Assembly (NCBI RefSeq): GCF_015234515.1
Contig: NZ_JADGMY010000028.1
Coordinates: 457,106 to 521,105 of the forward strand
Source of the DNA: Cellulomonas sp.
GTDB taxonomy: Bacteria > Actinomycetota > Actinomycetes > Actinomycetales > Cellulomonadaceae
Reading direction: 5' to 3'
DNA length: 64,000 bases
In this document: piece by piece, positions 45,405-54,584 of the stretch
How positions within the stretch are numbered: the first letter of the stretch is position 1
Layout of the letters: the number at the start of each line of letters is the position of its first letter
The notes under the pieces: model-generated
Seen by the model: only the letters and a program-made list of their open reading frames with translations
Databases searched by the model: none
Told to the model about the DNA's origin: nothing
Position numbers and translations under genes: made by a program

Positions 45405-46349
45405 ATGGCGGACGTGGGACGAGCGGTCGTGGCAAGCGCTCTCGGCGGGCCGGAGGTGCTGCGGGTCCTGGAGGTCCGGGCACCGGAGCCGGGGCCCGGC
45501 GAGGTCCAGGTCCGTGTCGAGGCCGCGGGCGTCAACCCGTGGGACTGGAAGTCGTACGCGCCCGGTGCGGGCGGCCGGCCGCCCGTCCGCCTCGGGCTCG
45601 AGGTCGCGGGCGTCGTGCAGGCGGTGGGACCGGGCGTGCGCTGGTACTCGCCGGGCGACGAGGTCGTCGCCTGGCCCGTCACCGGCGGGTACGCCGACGT
45701 GGTGACGGCGCCGCAGCGGGTGCTGGTGCGACGGCCCGACCAGCTCGGTGCCGTGCAGGCGGCGGGGCTCCTCGGGTCCGGCGTCGCCGCGGCGCACGCC
45801 GTGGCCGCGACCGGCGTGGCGGACGAGGACGTCGTGCTGGTCCACGGGGCGTCGGGGGGTGTCGGGCGCATGGCCGTGCAGCTCGCGGTGCTGCGAGGGG
45901 CGCGGGTGATCGCGACGGCGTCACCCCGGTGGCACGACTGCCTGCGGCGTTTCGGGGCCGAGCCCGTCGACTACGGACCGGGCCTCCTCGGCCGGGTCCG
46001 TGACCTCGAGGCGACGATCGGCCGCGTGACCGTCGCGATCGACGCGGTCGGCACACCGGAGGCGCTGGACACGTCGGTGACGCTGGTGACGGACCGGCGC
46101 CGCGTCGCGACGCTCGTCGCCCTCGACCGTGCGGCCGAGCTCGGGATCCTCGGCCTGGGCCACGGGGCAGGAGCCGATCCCGGCGTCGACATCCGGGACG
46201 CCGCACGCAGCCAGCTCACGGCCCTCGCGGCCGACGGCTCGCTGGACGTGCTGGTCACGGGCACGTACCCGCTCGAGGAGGCGGCTGCCGCCCACCGGCG
46301 CAGCCGCGAGGGTCACGCGGGAGGCAAGCTGGTGCTGGTCACCGGGTGA
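45405..46349 (+). CDS. MDR-family quinone oxidoreductase-like protein
   Basis: The 314-residue product is a zinc-free medium-chain dehydrogenase/reductase. The N-terminal GroES-like domain has VEAAGVNPWDWKSY and GLEVAGVVQAVG; the NADP Rossmann motif is VLVHGASGGVGRMAVQLA (about 146-163). No zinc-ligand Cys cluster was seen. The C-terminus EGHAGGKLVLV is standard for the family. ATG at 45405 lies 80 nt after the lactone oxidase in the same direction, so co-transcription is possible. The substrate is unknown. Confidence 0.87.
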   Translation: MADVGRAVVASALGGPEVLRVLEVRAPEPGPGEVQVRVEAAGVNPWDWKSYAPGAGGRPPVRLGLEVAGVVQAVGPGVRWYSPGDEVVAWPVTGGYADVVTAPQRVLVRRPDQLGAVQAAGLLGSGVAAAHAVAATGVADEDVVLVHGASGGVGRMAVQLAVLRGARVIATASPRWHDCLRRFGAEPVDYGPGLLGRVRDLEATIGRVTVAIDAVGTPEALDTSVTLVTDRRRVATLVALDRAAELGILGLGHGAGADPGVDIRDAARSQLTALAADGSLDVLVTGTYPLEEAAAAHRRSREGHAGGKLVLVTG

Positions 46350-46617
46350 CGCGCGGCTGGCTCCCCGTGACGCGCGGGTGGCTGCCGGTCACCGGCGGCC
46401 ACAGGTCGGCCGGGGGGTCGAGCGGCGCGGTGGGGCGTGCGCTCTCGTCGACCTGCTGCAGGCCGGCGAACGTGGCCTCCAGCGTCTCCAGCGCCACCCG
46501 GTTGCGAGGCCGGACGGGCAGGGTCCGCGCACGCTGCGGCAGGCCGGTCGGGCCCGTCGCAGGCGTCGGCGCGTCGCGCGTGGGAGCGCGTTCGCTGTCG
46601 GTGGGTGGCGCAGTCAC
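46339..46617 (-). CDS. Small hypothetical protein (92 aa)
   Basis: Not recognised. The ORF has strongly G/C third codon positions, like its neighbours, and a conserved-looking centre RPRNRVALETLEATFAGLQQVD. The C-terminus has a short internal repeat (VTGSHPRVTGSQPRVT). Start GTG at 46617, with a TACCGT box eight bases or so upstream and no ribosome binding site. It overlaps the end of the MDR oxidoreductase gene by 11 bp, convergent. No signal peptide or membrane helix is seen. Confidence 0.5.
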   Translation of the reverse strand: MTAPPTDSERAPTRDAPTPATGPTGLPQRARTLPVRPRNRVALETLEATFAGLQQVDESARPTAPLDPPADLWPPVTGSHPRVTGSQPRVTR

Positions 46618-46905
46618 GTGGACGGACGGTACCGGCGATTCGTCCGGATCGCGACGCCTCGGGAGCCCTCGACCTCGTCACTTTCGGAATCGGTTCCGAC
46701 AGTTCACCCGGGCGAGTGGCGCCCTGCCCACATCCTGACACGTGCGTCCGGGACCGCTCTCTGCGCTCCGCACGCCCCACAGGGGTGGCACGCGACCCGG
46801 CCCAGCACGCGTGGACGCACCCGGCCACCACGGCCCCACGGGGCCGACCACGGACCCCGCTGCGGTGGCGAGCGTCACCTGAGCCGGCGGGCAGCGGCGG
46901 GCGGG
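46618..46905. other. Intergenic stretch between small hypothetical gene and ispF
   Basis: No gene was found in these 288 bp. They hold a 16-bp palindrome, TCGGAA-4 bp-TTCCGA (46684-46699), and CGGCCCC/GGGGCCG (46831-46837, 46840-46846), a weak hairpin downstream of ispF. Confidence 0.5.
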
Positions 46906-47394
46906 TCAGACGGTGTCGAGCGTGATCAGTGCGGTCGCGATGGCCGCGACGCCCTCGCCACGACCGGTCAGGCCCAGCCCGTCGGTCGTCGTCGCACTGA
47001 CCGTGACGGTCGCACCGCAGGCCATGGACATGATCGCCTGCGCCTCGACGCGCCGCGGCCCCAGCTTGGGGCGGTTGCCGACGACCTGCACCGCGACGTT
47101 GCCGATCGTGAACCCCACCGCCCGGACCCGGCGTGCGGCCTCGGCGAGCAGCGCGGCGCCGGACGCACCGGCCCAGCGCGGGTCGTCGGTGCCGAACTGC
47201 AGGCCGAGGTCGCCCAGGCCCGCCGCGGACAGCAGCGCGTCGGCCGCGGCGTGCGCCGCGACGTCCGCGTCGGAGTGACCCGCCAGGGGTCGCTCGCCGG
47301 GCCACTCCAGGCCCGCGAGGTGCAGCACGGCGTCGGGTGCGGGGTCGGGGTCGTAGGCGTGCACGTCGATGCCGATGCCGGTCCGCACGTTCAC
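46906..47394 (-). CDS. ispF: 2-C-methyl-D-erythritol 2,4-cyclodiphosphate synthase IspF
   Basis: IspF makes the cyclic diphosphate in the MEP isoprenoid pathway. The 162-residue product matches family length. [14 protein letters not shown] carries the metal-binding Asp and His, [21 protein letters not shown] is the second metal and substrate motif, and [31 protein letters not shown] is the C-terminal signature region. GTG at 47394 overlaps the ispD stop (GTGA). Confidence 0.96.
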   Translation of the reverse strand: MNVRTGIGIDVHAYDPDPAPDAVLHLAGLEWPGERPLAGHSDADVAAHAAADALLSAAGLGDLGLQFGTDDPRWAGASGAALLAEAARRVRAVGFTIGNVAVQVVGNRPKLGPRRVEAQAIMSMACGATVTVSATTTDGLGLTGRGEGVAAIATALITLDTV

Positions 47395-48149
47395 GCGAGG
47401 GCTCCCGTCGTCAGGGCGTGGGCGACGAGCAGGTCGCGGGCCGTCGTCACCTTGGCGGCCCGCTCGTCACCGGGCACCACCCAGACCGGCACGCCCGCCG
47501 CCTCGACCAGCCCGGCGTCGTCCGAGGCCGCCGTCGCCTCGTGCGAGCCGAGCCCCGACCCCACCGCGTGCGCCCGCTCGAGGACGTCCCGGGCGAAGCC
47601 CTGCGGCGTCTGGACCGCGACCAGGTCGGCGCGCGGCACCGTCTCGAGGACGGGCCGCCCGGTGGCGTCGCCCCGCCCGACACGCTTCACCGTGTCGACG
47701 ACGGGCAGCCCTGGCACGACCGCGGGGTGGCCCGCACGCACGGCGTCCACGACGCGGGCGACGAGCTCCGGCGGGACGAAGGGACGTGCGGCGTCGTGCA
47801 CGAGGACCACGTCGACCTCGTCGACCAGCTCGGCCAGGCCCGCGGCGACGGACTCCTGCCGGGTGCGTCCACCCCCGACGACGTCCAGCCGCACGTCCGA
47901 CGCCACCGCGTCGACGACACCGCCGACGAGTGCGGCCACCTCGTCGAGGTGAGCGGCAGGGGCGGTGACGACGAGCTGGCTGACGGCGGAACCGTCGGCC
48001 GCGCGGGCGGCGAGCAGCGCGCGGGCCGCGTGCACGACCAGCGGCTCCCCTGCGACGGGCACGACCGCCTTGGGCAGGTCGAGCCCGAGGCGCGACCCGC
48101 TCCCGGCGGCCGTGAGGACTGCGGCGATCGTCATGTGCGCATCGTGCAC
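47391..48149 (-). CDS. ispD: 2-C-methyl-D-erythritol 4-phosphate cytidylyltransferase IspD
   Basis: IspD joins CTP to methylerythritol phosphate, step three of the MEP pathway. The 252-residue product has the nucleotidyltransferase motif [33 protein letters not shown] and [10 protein letters not shown], then [10 protein letters not shown] and [15 protein letters not shown] at 48149 has GGGAG seven bases upstream; ATG at 48134 is an alternative that removes five residues. The adjacent carD and coupled ispF give the conserved carD-ispD-ispF order. Confidence 0.94.
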   Translation of the reverse strand: MHDAHMTIAAVLTAAGSGSRLGLDLPKAVVPVAGEPLVVHAARALLAARAADGSAVSQLVVTAPAAHLDEVAALVGGVVDAVASDVRLDVVGGGRTRQESVAAGLAELVDEVDVVLVHDAARPFVPPELVARVVDAVRAGHPAVVPGLPVVDTVKRVGRGDATGRPVLETVPRADLVAVQTPQGFARDVLERAHAVGSGLGSHEATAASDDAGLVEAAGVPVWVVPGDERAAKVTTARDLLVAHALTTGALA

Positions 48150-48182
48150 CGTGCGGCTCCCGGACGCTCACCCGACACAGCA

Positions 48183-48213
48183 GACGGCCCGGGCGCCGTG
48201 CACCCGGACCGTC
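48183..48213 (-). terminator. Terminator after carD
   Basis: GACGGCCCGGG (48183-48193) and CCCGGACCGTC (48203-48213) form an 11-bp stem with one mismatch on DNA (G-U capable in RNA) and a 9-nt loop, between carD and ispD. Confidence 0.7.
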
Positions 48214-48222
48214 GCGTGCGGA

Positions 48223-48705
48223 TCAGGACGCGAGGACCTCGTCGAGGATGGCCTCGGCCTTGTCCTCCTCGGTCTTCTCGGCGAGCGCGAGCTCCGAGAC
48301 CAGGATCTGACGGGCCTTGGCGAGCATCCGCTTCTCGCCGGCGGACAGACCGCGGTCGGCGTCACGGCGGGAGAGGTCGCGCACGACCTCCGCCACCTTG
48401 ATGACGTCGCCGGACTGCAGCTTCTCGAGGTTGGCCTTGTAGCGTCGCGACCAGTTGGTCGGCTCCTCCGTGTACGGGGCGCGCAGCACCTCGAACACGC
48501 GGTCGAGCCCTTCCTGGCCCACGACGTCACGGACACCCACGAGATCGACGTTCTCCGCCGGCACCTCGATCGTCAGGTCGCCGTGCGCGACCTTGAGCTT
48601 GAGGTAGAGCTTCTCCTCGCCCCGGATGGTCCGGCTCTTGATCTCTTCGATCTTGGCTGCACCGTGGTGCGGGTAGACGACGGTCTCCCCAACAGTGAAA
48701 GTCAT
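48223..48705 (-). CDS. carD: CarD-family RNA polymerase-binding transcription regulator
   Basis: CarD binds the RNA polymerase beta subunit and stabilises open complexes, notably at rRNA promoters. The 160-residue product matches the mycobacterial length. The N-terminal Tudor-like RNAP-interaction domain starts [19 protein letters not shown]; the C-terminal helical DNA-interaction domain has [20 protein letters not shown] and [23 protein letters not shown] at 48705 with AAAGGGGA upstream. A TGATACCAT extended -10 (about 48731-48739) lies upstream of it. Confidence 0.97.
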   Translation of the reverse strand: MTFTVGETVVYPHHGAAKIEEIKSRTIRGEEKLYLKLKVAHGDLTIEVPAENVDLVGVRDVVGQEGLDRVFEVLRAPYTEEPTNWSRRYKANLEKLQSGDVIKVAEVVRDLSRRDADRGLSAGEKRMLAKARQILVSELALAEKTEEDKAEAILDEVLAS

Positions 48706-48968
48706 CTGTCGGTGTCCCCTTTCGCAGACGTGTATGGTATCACGCCCGCTTCGTGCGGATTCCGTGGCCGGGACGGTGTCCGCGCTGGTCAGCGCGGGGT
48801 CGAGCGGAGCCGACGACCCGCTGGAGCACCGGTCACGCCCTCGACCCGGCGGCCCGACGGTAGGGTGGTCGCGACCTGCCTGTGTCCGGCCGCCGCCGTC
48901 GGCCCGGACCCGGGCAGCCCGCCCACCCGCACCCGCCGCCTCCGCGCGCGAGACCAGCAGGAGCCCTC

Positions 48969-49550
48969 GTGACCCGCCTCCGCCCCCGCCCCGCCCGGGC
49001 CGCCGTCGCCGGCCTGGTCGCCGCCGCCGCCCTCGCCCTGACCGGCTGCTCGGCGACCAACCCGATCACGACGAGCTGGGACTACGAGGCCTCCGACGGC
49101 GCCGGCACCACCGTGGGCGACGTCCGCGTGCTCAACATGCTGGTCGTGACGGCCGAGAAGGGCGCACCTGGCGTCCTCACCGGCGCACTCGCCAACGGCT
49201 CGTCGGACGACGAGGACGTGACGCTCGCGGTCGGCGACGCGGAGCCGGTGCGCGTCAGCGTCGGCGGCGGCGGCACGGTGCTGCTGGGCGTCAGCGACGC
49301 CCCGCCGCGCTACACGACGCAGGACGTCCCGCTGGCCGCCGTCGACACCGCCCCCGGCGGGCTGACCAGGCTCACGGTCACCACCTCCAGCGGCGGCACC
49401 GTCGAGGTGCGCATCCCCGTGCTCGACGGCGCCCTGCCCGAGTACGCGGCTGTCCTCGAGGCGATCGAGACGCCGGGCGCGACCCCGACCGACGACACCA
49501 CCCAGGACGCCTCCGAGCCGCAGGAGCAGGAGCAGGAGCAGGGCGAGTAG
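48969..49550 (+). CDS. Predicted lipoprotein, unknown function
   Basis: The 193-residue product has a signal peptide with a lipobox ([12 protein letters not shown]; Cys about 31) and would be tethered to the outer face of the membrane. The mature part is beta-rich ([36 protein letters not shown]) and ends in a Thr/Glu/Gln-rich tail (EQEQEQGE). It resembles small actinobacterial lipoproteins with no assigned function. GTG at 48969 with GGAG upstream. A TAGGGT box in the upstream region may be its -10. Confidence 0.8.
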   Translation: MTRLRPRPARAAVAGLVAAAALALTGCSATNPITTSWDYEASDGAGTTVGDVRVLNMLVVTAEKGAPGVLTGALANGSSDDEDVTLAVGDAEPVRVSVGGGGTVLLGVSDAPPRYTTQDVPLAAVDTAPGGLTRLTVTTSSGGTVEVRIPVLDGALPEYAAVLEAIETPGATPTDDTTQDASEPQEQEQEQGE

Positions 49551-49575
49551 CACCCGCCCGTCAGCGAGCCGTCGC

Positions 49576-49617
49576 GCACGAGGGGCCGACCACCGCCCGG
49601 TGGTCGGCCCCTCGTGC
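49576..49617. terminator. Perfect 19-bp bidirectional terminator between lipoprotein and pstB
   Basis: Arms 49576-49594 and 49599-49617 are exact inverse complements with a GCCC loop. It lies 25 nt after the lipoprotein stop and 17 nt after the pstB stop, the longest perfect stem in the window. Confidence 0.88.
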
Positions 49618-49634
49618 GTCGGTGCGCGGGTGCG

Positions 49635-50414
49635 TCAGCCGAAGCGACCCGAGATGTAGTCCTCCGTGGCCTGCTCGCGCGGCGAGGAGAACATCGTCGA
49701 GGTGTCGTCCATCTCGATGAGCCGGCCCGGCTTGCCGGTGCCTGCGATGTTGAAGAACGCCGTGCGGTCCGAGACCCGGGCGGCCTGCTGCATGTTGTGC
49801 GTGACGATCACGATCGTGTACTCGCTCTTGAGCTCGGCGATGAGGTCCTCGATCGCGAGCGTCGAGATCGGGTCGAGCGCCGAGCACGGCTCGTCCATGA
49901 GCAGGACCTGCGGCTTCACCGCGATCGCGCGCGCGATGCACAGCCGCTGCTGCTGCCCGCCGGACAGGCTCGACCCGGGCCGCGCCAGGCGGTCCTTGAC
50001 CTCGTTCCACAGGTTCGCGCCGCGCAGGGAGCGCTCGACGAGCTCCTGCTGGTCACCCTTCGACATGCGGCGGTTGTTCAGGCGCACACCCGCGAGCACG
50101 TTGTCCGCGATCGACATCGTCGGGAACGGGTTGGGCCGCTGGAACACCATGCCGACCAGACGCCGGACCGTCACCGGGTCGACGTCCGCGCCGTACAGGT
50201 CCTGACCGTCCATGAGGGCCTTGCCCTGGACGCGGGCACCGGGGATGACCTCGTGCATGCGGTTGAGGGTGCGCAGGAACGTCGACTTGCCGCAGCCCGA
50301 CGGGCCGATGAGCGCCGTGGCCTGCCGCGCCTCGATGGTCATGTTGACGCCCTGCACGGCGAGGAAGTCGCCGTAGTAGACGTCGAGGTCCGAGACGTCG
50401 ATCCGATTGGACAT
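49635..50414 (-). CDS. pstB: Phosphate ABC transporter ATP-binding protein PstB
   Basis: PstB is the ATPase of the high-affinity phosphate importer. The 259-residue product has Walker [20 protein letters not shown] (about 38-56), [12 protein letters not shown], the signature [14 protein letters not shown], Walker [14 protein letters not shown], and [12 protein letters not shown], all diagnostic of PstB. ATG at 50414 with AGGAAGGA upstream. It is the last gene of pstSCAB, followed by a strong terminator. Confidence 0.97.
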   Translation of the reverse strand: MSNRIDVSDLDVYYGDFLAVQGVNMTIEARQATALIGPSGCGKSTFLRTLNRMHEVIPGARVQGKALMDGQDLYGADVDPVTVRRLVGMVFQRPNPFPTMSIADNVLAGVRLNNRRMSKGDQQELVERSLRGANLWNEVKDRLARPGSSLSGGQQQRLCIARAIAVKPQVLLMDEPCSALDPISTLAIEDLIAELKSEYTIVIVTHNMQQAARVSDRTAFFNIAGTGKPGRLIEMDDTSTMFSSPREQATEDYISGRFG

Positions 50415-50446
50415 GGGGGTCCTTCCTGGGGTCGGTGCGGCCCGCG

Positions 50447-51514
50447 TCAGCGGGCGCCCTTCGGGGCGAACCAGCGGCTGACGAGCCGGGCCACGAGGTT
50501 GAGGAGCATGACGAGCAGGATCAGCGTGAGCGCGGCGGCCCAGGCCCGGTCGATGCCGGTGCCGCCCTGCTCGTACTGGCGGTACGCGAACACGGGCAGC
50601 GTGGCCATGCGCCCGTCGAAGAGGTCGGTGTTGGTCTGCGCGACCAGGCCGACCGTGAGCAGCAGGGGCGCGGTCTCGCCGATGACGCGCGCGACCGCGA
50701 GCATGACGCCCGTGACGATGCCGGCGGCCGAGGTCCGCAGCACGACCTTGACGATCGTCAGCCACTTCGGCACACCCAGCGCGTACGACGCCTCACGCAG
50801 CTCGTTGGGCACGAGCCGCAGCATCTCCTCGACCGAGCGGATGACGACGGGCGTCATCAGCAGGGCCAGCGCGACGGCGCCCATGATCCCCGCGCGGTAC
50901 GCCGGGCCCATGACCAGCGTGAACAGCGCGAACGCGAACAGCCCCGCGACGATCGACGGGATGCCCGTCATGACGTCGACGAGCAGCGTGATGCCGCGCG
51001 CCAGCGGACCGCGGCCGTACTCCACGAGGTAGATGGCCGTGAGCAGCCCGACCGGCACGGAGATGACCGCCGCGGCGAGCGTGACCAGGAGCGTCCCGAC
51101 GAGCGCGTGGGCGATGCCGCCGGACGTCATCTCACCGAAGACGCCGACCATGTCGGTCGTCAGGAACGTCCAGCCGAACGACGACGCGCCCCGCGTGACG
51201 ACGAGCACGACGAGCGACACCAGCGGCACCAGGGCGAGCAGGAAGGCGCCGGTCACCAGGGTCGTCGCCAGGCGGTCCGCGGCCCGCCGGGGCCCCTCGA
51301 CGACGCGGGACGTGATGCTCGACGACAGCACGAACAGCACGGCACCGAGCACGACCACGCTCGTCGGCGACGCCGCGCCGGCGGTCACCAGCACGAGCAG
51401 CGCCGTCGCGAGCGAGCCGCCCGCGAACGCCCACGGGCTCCACGACGGCAGGCGACGGTACGCATCGTCGGTGAGCAGGCCCGCGGTGCGCGCGGGGGCG
51501 GTGGCGTGGGTCAT
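50447..51514 (-). CDS. pstA: Phosphate ABC transporter permease PstA
   Basis: PstA is one of the two membrane channel subunits. The 355-residue product has about eight hydrophobic segments; the permease core (about 100-350) includes [34 protein letters not shown] and the EAA-type loop [21 protein letters not shown], then [15 protein letters not shown]. Two extra hydrophobic helices near the N-terminus (about 28-65) are additional to the minimal family. ATG at 51514 overlaps the pstC stop (TGATG). Confidence 0.95.
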   Translation of the reverse strand: MTHATAPARTAGLLTDDAYRRLPSWSPWAFAGGSLATALLVLVTAGAASPTSVVVLGAVLFVLSSSITSRVVEGPRRAADRLATTLVTGAFLLALVPLVSLVVLVVTRGASSFGWTFLTTDMVGVFGEMTSGGIAHALVGTLLVTLAAAVISVPVGLLTAIYLVEYGRGPLARGITLLVDVMTGIPSIVAGLFAFALFTLVMGPAYRAGIMGAVALALLMTPVVIRSVEEMLRLVPNELREASYALGVPKWLTIVKVVLRTSAAGIVTGVMLAVARVIGETAPLLLTVGLVAQTNTDLFDGRMATLPVFAYRQYEQGGTGIDRAWAAALTLILLVMLLNLVARLVSRWFAPKGAR

Positions 51515-52530
51515 CAGTTGGCTCCCGAGAACTCGGCGCGCCGCGCGATGACCCACCGCGCCGCGAAGTTGACCGCGAACGTGATGACGAACAGCGCGAG
51601 GCCCGTCGCGATGAGCGCGCTCACGCTCAGGCCGCTGGCCTCGGGGAACTTGGACGCGATGTTCGCGGCGATGGTCTGCTGCTGGCCGGGCTTCAGCAGG
51701 AAGAACGAGAACAGGAACCCGGGCGAGATGACCATGAGCACGGCCATCGTCTCCCCCAGCGCGCGCCCCAGGCCGAGCATCGAGGCGCTGATGACGCCCG
51801 AACGGCCGAAGGGCAGGACGGCCTGGCGGACCATCTCCCAGCGGGTCGCGCCGAGGGCGAGCGACGCCTCCTCGTGCAGCCGCGGGGTCTGCAGGAACAC
51901 CTCGCGCGAGACGGCGGTGATGATCGGCAGGATCATCACCGCGAGCACCACCGACGCCGACATGATGTTCTTGGCCGGCGCCTGGTAGTCCGCGAACAGC
52001 GGGATGAAGCCGAGGTTCGACGACAGCCACGTGAACACGGGGTCGAGCCGCCCGATCAGCCACAGCGCTCCCCACAGGCCGTAGACGACCGAGGGGATGG
52101 CCGCCAGCAGGTCGATCAGGTAGCCGAGGCCGCTCGCGAGGCGGCGCGGCGCGTAGTGCGAGATGAACAGCGCGATGCCGATCGACACGGGCACCGCGAG
52201 CGCCAGCGCCAGCAGGGAGGCGAGCAGCGTCCCGAAGATCAGCGGGCCCACGTACTGCGCGACCGAGCCGCCGTGGAACCACGAGATGGCCTCGAGGTCC
52301 TCCCGGGAGGCGGTCAGTGCCGGCCACGCGCGCAGCACGAGGAAGACCGCGACCGCGGCGAGCGTCACGAGGATGAGCAGGCCGGCGCCGGTCGACAGGC
52401 CGGCGAAGACGCGCCCGGCCAGCCGTCCGGTCGAGGCGGCGCGTGCGGCGGCGCCCGGCGGGTCCGCGGCGTCGGACGAGGGACGCGCGGACGCGCCGCC
52501 TCGCGGGGGTGGGGTGGTGGTGACAGCCAC
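51514..52530 (-). CDS. pstC: Phosphate ABC transporter permease PstC
   Basis: PstC is the partner permease of PstA. The 338-residue product has about six membrane helices, with SVAQYVGPLIFGTLLASLLAL, AIPSVVYGLWGALW, the EAA-type loop HEEASLALGATRWEMVRQAVLP, and GRALGETMAVLMVIS. An Ala/Pro-rich cytoplasmic N-terminus (about 1-40) precedes the core. GTG at 52530 with GGAG close upstream was chosen; an open frame further upstream crosses the intergenic hairpin and is unlikely to be translated. Confidence 0.93.
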   Translation of the reverse strand: MAVTTTPPPRGGASARPSSDAADPPGAAARAASTGRLAGRVFAGLSTGAGLLILVTLAAVAVFLVLRAWPALTASREDLEAISWFHGGSVAQYVGPLIFGTLLASLLALALAVPVSIGIALFISHYAPRRLASGLGYLIDLLAAIPSVVYGLWGALWLIGRLDPVFTWLSSNLGFIPLFADYQAPAKNIMSASVVLAVMILPIITAVSREVFLQTPRLHEEASLALGATRWEMVRQAVLPFGRSGVISASMLGLGRALGETMAVLMVISPGFLFSFFLLKPGQQQTIAANIASKFPEASGLSVSALIATGLALFVITFAVNFAARWVIARRAEFSGAN

Positions 52531-52571
52531 TGCTGCTCCGTCGGTCGGGGAGGGTGGGGGCACCGCGCGTG

Positions 52572-52608
52572 CCGTCCCGGGGTGGGCGTCGTGCCCGACC
52601 CGGGACGG
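52572..52608 (-). terminator. Attenuating hairpin between pstS and pstC
   Basis: CCGTCCCGGG (52572-52581) and CCCGGGACGG (52599-52608) form a 10-bp stem with an inner GGGC/GCCC pair, 30 nt after the pstS stop. Such hairpins often leave pstS mRNA in excess over the permease genes. Confidence 0.7.
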
Positions 52609-52637
52609 CCCGGCGTGGTGCGGTCGTCCGGTCGTCG

Positions 52638-53750
52638 TCAGCCCGCGGCAATCGAGTCGATGGCGGCCTGGACCTCGGCGCGCAGGGCGTCGGAGATCGG
52701 TGCGGAGCCCGCGACGCCCGGGTCGGCGGCGCGGTCCTGGCCCTCGGCGCTCGCCACGTAGGTGAGGTACGCCTTGACGTTGTTCGCGTCGGCCTCGTCG
52801 GCGTACGTCGAGCACGCGATCGAGTACGAGATGAGGACCAGCGGGTAGGTGCCGGCCTCGGTCGTGGTCCGGTCCAGCTCGACGACGAGACGCTTGTCCG
52901 TCGCGCCCTCGGCACGCGGCGAGGCGTCGACGACCGCGGCTGCGGCCTCGGCCGAGAACGGCACGTACTCGTCACCGACCTTGAGCGCGACGGTGCCCAG
53001 GTCCCCGGCGCGTGACGCGTCCGCGTAGCCGATCGCGCCCTCGGCGCCCGAGACCGTGTCGATGACACCCTGCGTGCCCTGGCCCGACTGCCCGCCGGAC
53101 AGCGGCCAGTCACCGGAGGCCTCGTGGGGCCAGGCGCCGTCCGACGCGGCCTCGAGGTACTCGGTGAAGTTCTCCGTGGTGCCCGACTCGTCGGAGCGGT
53201 TCACGGGGATGATGTCGATCGACGGGAGCGTGACACCGGGGTTCTCCGCGGCGATCGCCGCGTCGTCCCACGTGGTGATGTCGCGGTTGAAGATCTTCGC
53301 GATCGTCGCGGCGGACAGCTGCACGTGGTCCGCGTCGACGTCGGGCAGGTTGTAGACCACCGCGATCGGGCTGATGTACAGCGGCAGCTCGACGGCCTCG
53401 CCGCCCTCGCAGCGCTCGGCGGCCGTCGCGAGCTCGTCCTCCTTGAGCGCGGCGTCGGACCCGGCGAGCTGCACGGCGCCCGCGAGGAACTGCTCGCGAC
53501 CCCCGCCCGAGCCCACGGCGTCGTAGCTGACGGCCACGTCGGGGTGGGTGTCGTTGAAACCCGCGATCCAGCCGGCGACCGCCTTCTCCTGCGAGGACGC
53601 ACCGGCGGCCGCGAGCGAGCCGCTGAGCTCGGCGCTGCCGGCGGTCGATCCGGGCTCCGCCGACGACCCGGAGCTGCACGCGGCGAGCACCAACGCCACC
53701 GCGCCGGTGAGCGCGACGGCACCGAAACGGCTGTGGGGGGTGAGCTTCAC
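52638..53750 (-). CDS. pstS: Phosphate-binding lipoprotein PstS
   Basis: PstS is the substrate-binding component, anchored by lipid outside the membrane. The 370-residue product has a signal peptide with lipobox VLAACSSG (Cys about 25), AAGASSQEKAVAGWIAGF (phosphate loop region), VGSGGGREQFLAG, VNRSDESGTTENFTEYL and SGQGTQGVIDTVSGAEGAIGY. These match the family phosphate-contact segments. GTG at 53750 with GGACGGG upstream. PHO-box-like repeats lie 88 bp upstream, and a hairpin (53776-53793) sits in the leader. Confidence 0.96.
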   Translation of the reverse strand: MKLTPHSRFGAVALTGAVALVLAACSSGSSAEPGSTAGSAELSGSLAAAGASSQEKAVAGWIAGFNDTHPDVAVSYDAVGSGGGREQFLAGAVQLAGSDAALKEDELATAAERCEGGEAVELPLYISPIAVVYNLPDVDADHVQLSAATIAKIFNRDITTWDDAAIAAENPGVTLPSIDIIPVNRSDESGTTENFTEYLEAASDGAWPHEASGDWPLSGGQSGQGTQGVIDTVSGAEGAIGYADASRAGDLGTVALKVGDEYVPFSAEAAAAVVDASPRAEGATDKRLVVELDRTTTEAGTYPLVLISYSIACSTYADEADANNVKAYLTYVASAEGQDRAADPGVAGSAPISDALRAEVQAAIDSIAAG

Positions 53751-53837
53751 TGTGTCCCGTCCTCATCACGTCTGCGCGCACCGGTCGGTGCGCGGCCGAC
53801 GCCGACGCTAGGCGGGGCAGGTGACCGCACCGGCGGC

Positions 53838-53859
53838 CCCGGGTGAACCCCGGGTGAAC
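53838..53859 (-). promoter_or_regulatory. PHO box upstream of pstS
   Basis: On the minus strand, two perfect tandem 11-bp units GTTCACCCGGG (53849-53859 and 53838-53848). This matches the direct-repeat operator of actinobacterial PhoP (GTTCACC core, 11-bp period). A TAGCGT -10-like box lies at 53805-53810. Confidence 0.85.
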
Positions 53860-53879
53860 GCTCGTCGACCAGACGCGCG

Positions 53880-54584
53880 CTACTCCCCCGTGCCGTCGGA
53901 CAGCTTGTAGCCCAGGCCCCGCACGGTCGTCAGCAGCGTCGGCGCGGACGGGTCCTGCTCGATCTTCGCGCGGACGCGCTTGACGTGGACGTCCAGGGTC
54001 TTGGTGTCCCCCACGTAGTCCGATCCCCACACCCGGTCGATGAGCTGCCCGCGCGTCAGCACCCGGTCCGGGTTGCGCAGCAGCATCTCCAGCAGCTCGA
54101 ACTCCTTGAGCGGGAACGGCACGAGCTCGCCGTCCACGTGGACGGTGTGCCGGTCGACGTCCATCCGCACGCCGCCGACCTGCAGGACCCCGTCGTCGTC
54201 CGCGTCGGCCGTCCGCGCGCCGGTGTCCCTGCGGCGCAGGACCGCCCGGATGCGTGCGAGGAGCTCGCGCGACGAGTACGGCTTGGTCACGTAGTCGTCG
54301 GCGCCCAGCTCCAGGCCCACGACCTTGTCGATCTCGTCGTCCTTGGCGGTCAGCATGATCACCGGGACGTCGGACTCGAGCCGCAGGCGCCGGCACACCT
54401 CCGTGCCGGGCAGGCCCGGCAGCATGAGGTCGAGCAGGACGAGGTCCGCGCCGTGCTGCGCGAACTGCTCCAGCGCCTCGGGCCCGGTCGCCGCCGTCAC
54501 GACGTCGTAGCCCTCGCGGCCGAGCTGGTAGGACAGCGGGTCGCGGTAGGACTCCTCGTCCTCGACGAGAAGGATGCGGGTCAC
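53880..54584 (-). CDS. regX3: Phosphate-responsive response regulator RegX3/PhoP
   Basis: An OmpR-type response regulator of the SenX3-RegX3 (PhoR-PhoP) phosphate system. The 234-residue product has an N-terminal receiver (VTRILLVEDEESYRDPLSY, Asp52 in LVLLDLMLPG, Lys in DDYVTKPYSSRE) and a C-terminal winged helix (about 135-230; PLKEFELLEMLLRNPDRVLTR, TLDVHVKRVRAKIE). The receiver is closest to RegX3/PhoP of actinobacteria from memory of the family. GTG at 54584 overlaps the senX3 stop. pstSCAB lies immediately downstream in the same direction, with a PHO box between. Confidence 0.93.
   Translation of the reverse strand: MTRILLVEDEESYRDPLSYQLGREGYDVVTAATGPEALEQFAQHGADLVLLDLMLPGLPGTEVCRRLRLESDVPVIMLTAKDDEIDKVVGLELGADDYVTKPYSSRELLARIRAVLRRRDTGARTADADDDGVLQVGGVRMDVDRHTVHVDGELVPFPLKEFELLEMLLRNPDRVLTRGQLIDRVWGSDYVGDTKTLDVHVKRVRAKIEQDPSAPTLLTTVRGLGYKLSDGTGE

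Noticed and set aside
45372..45409. A fifth sigma28-like promoter before the MDR oxidoreductase gene (CCGATGG at its start codon)
   Set aside because: The preceding TCAG copies are not 15 nt away, and the motif overlaps the start codon.
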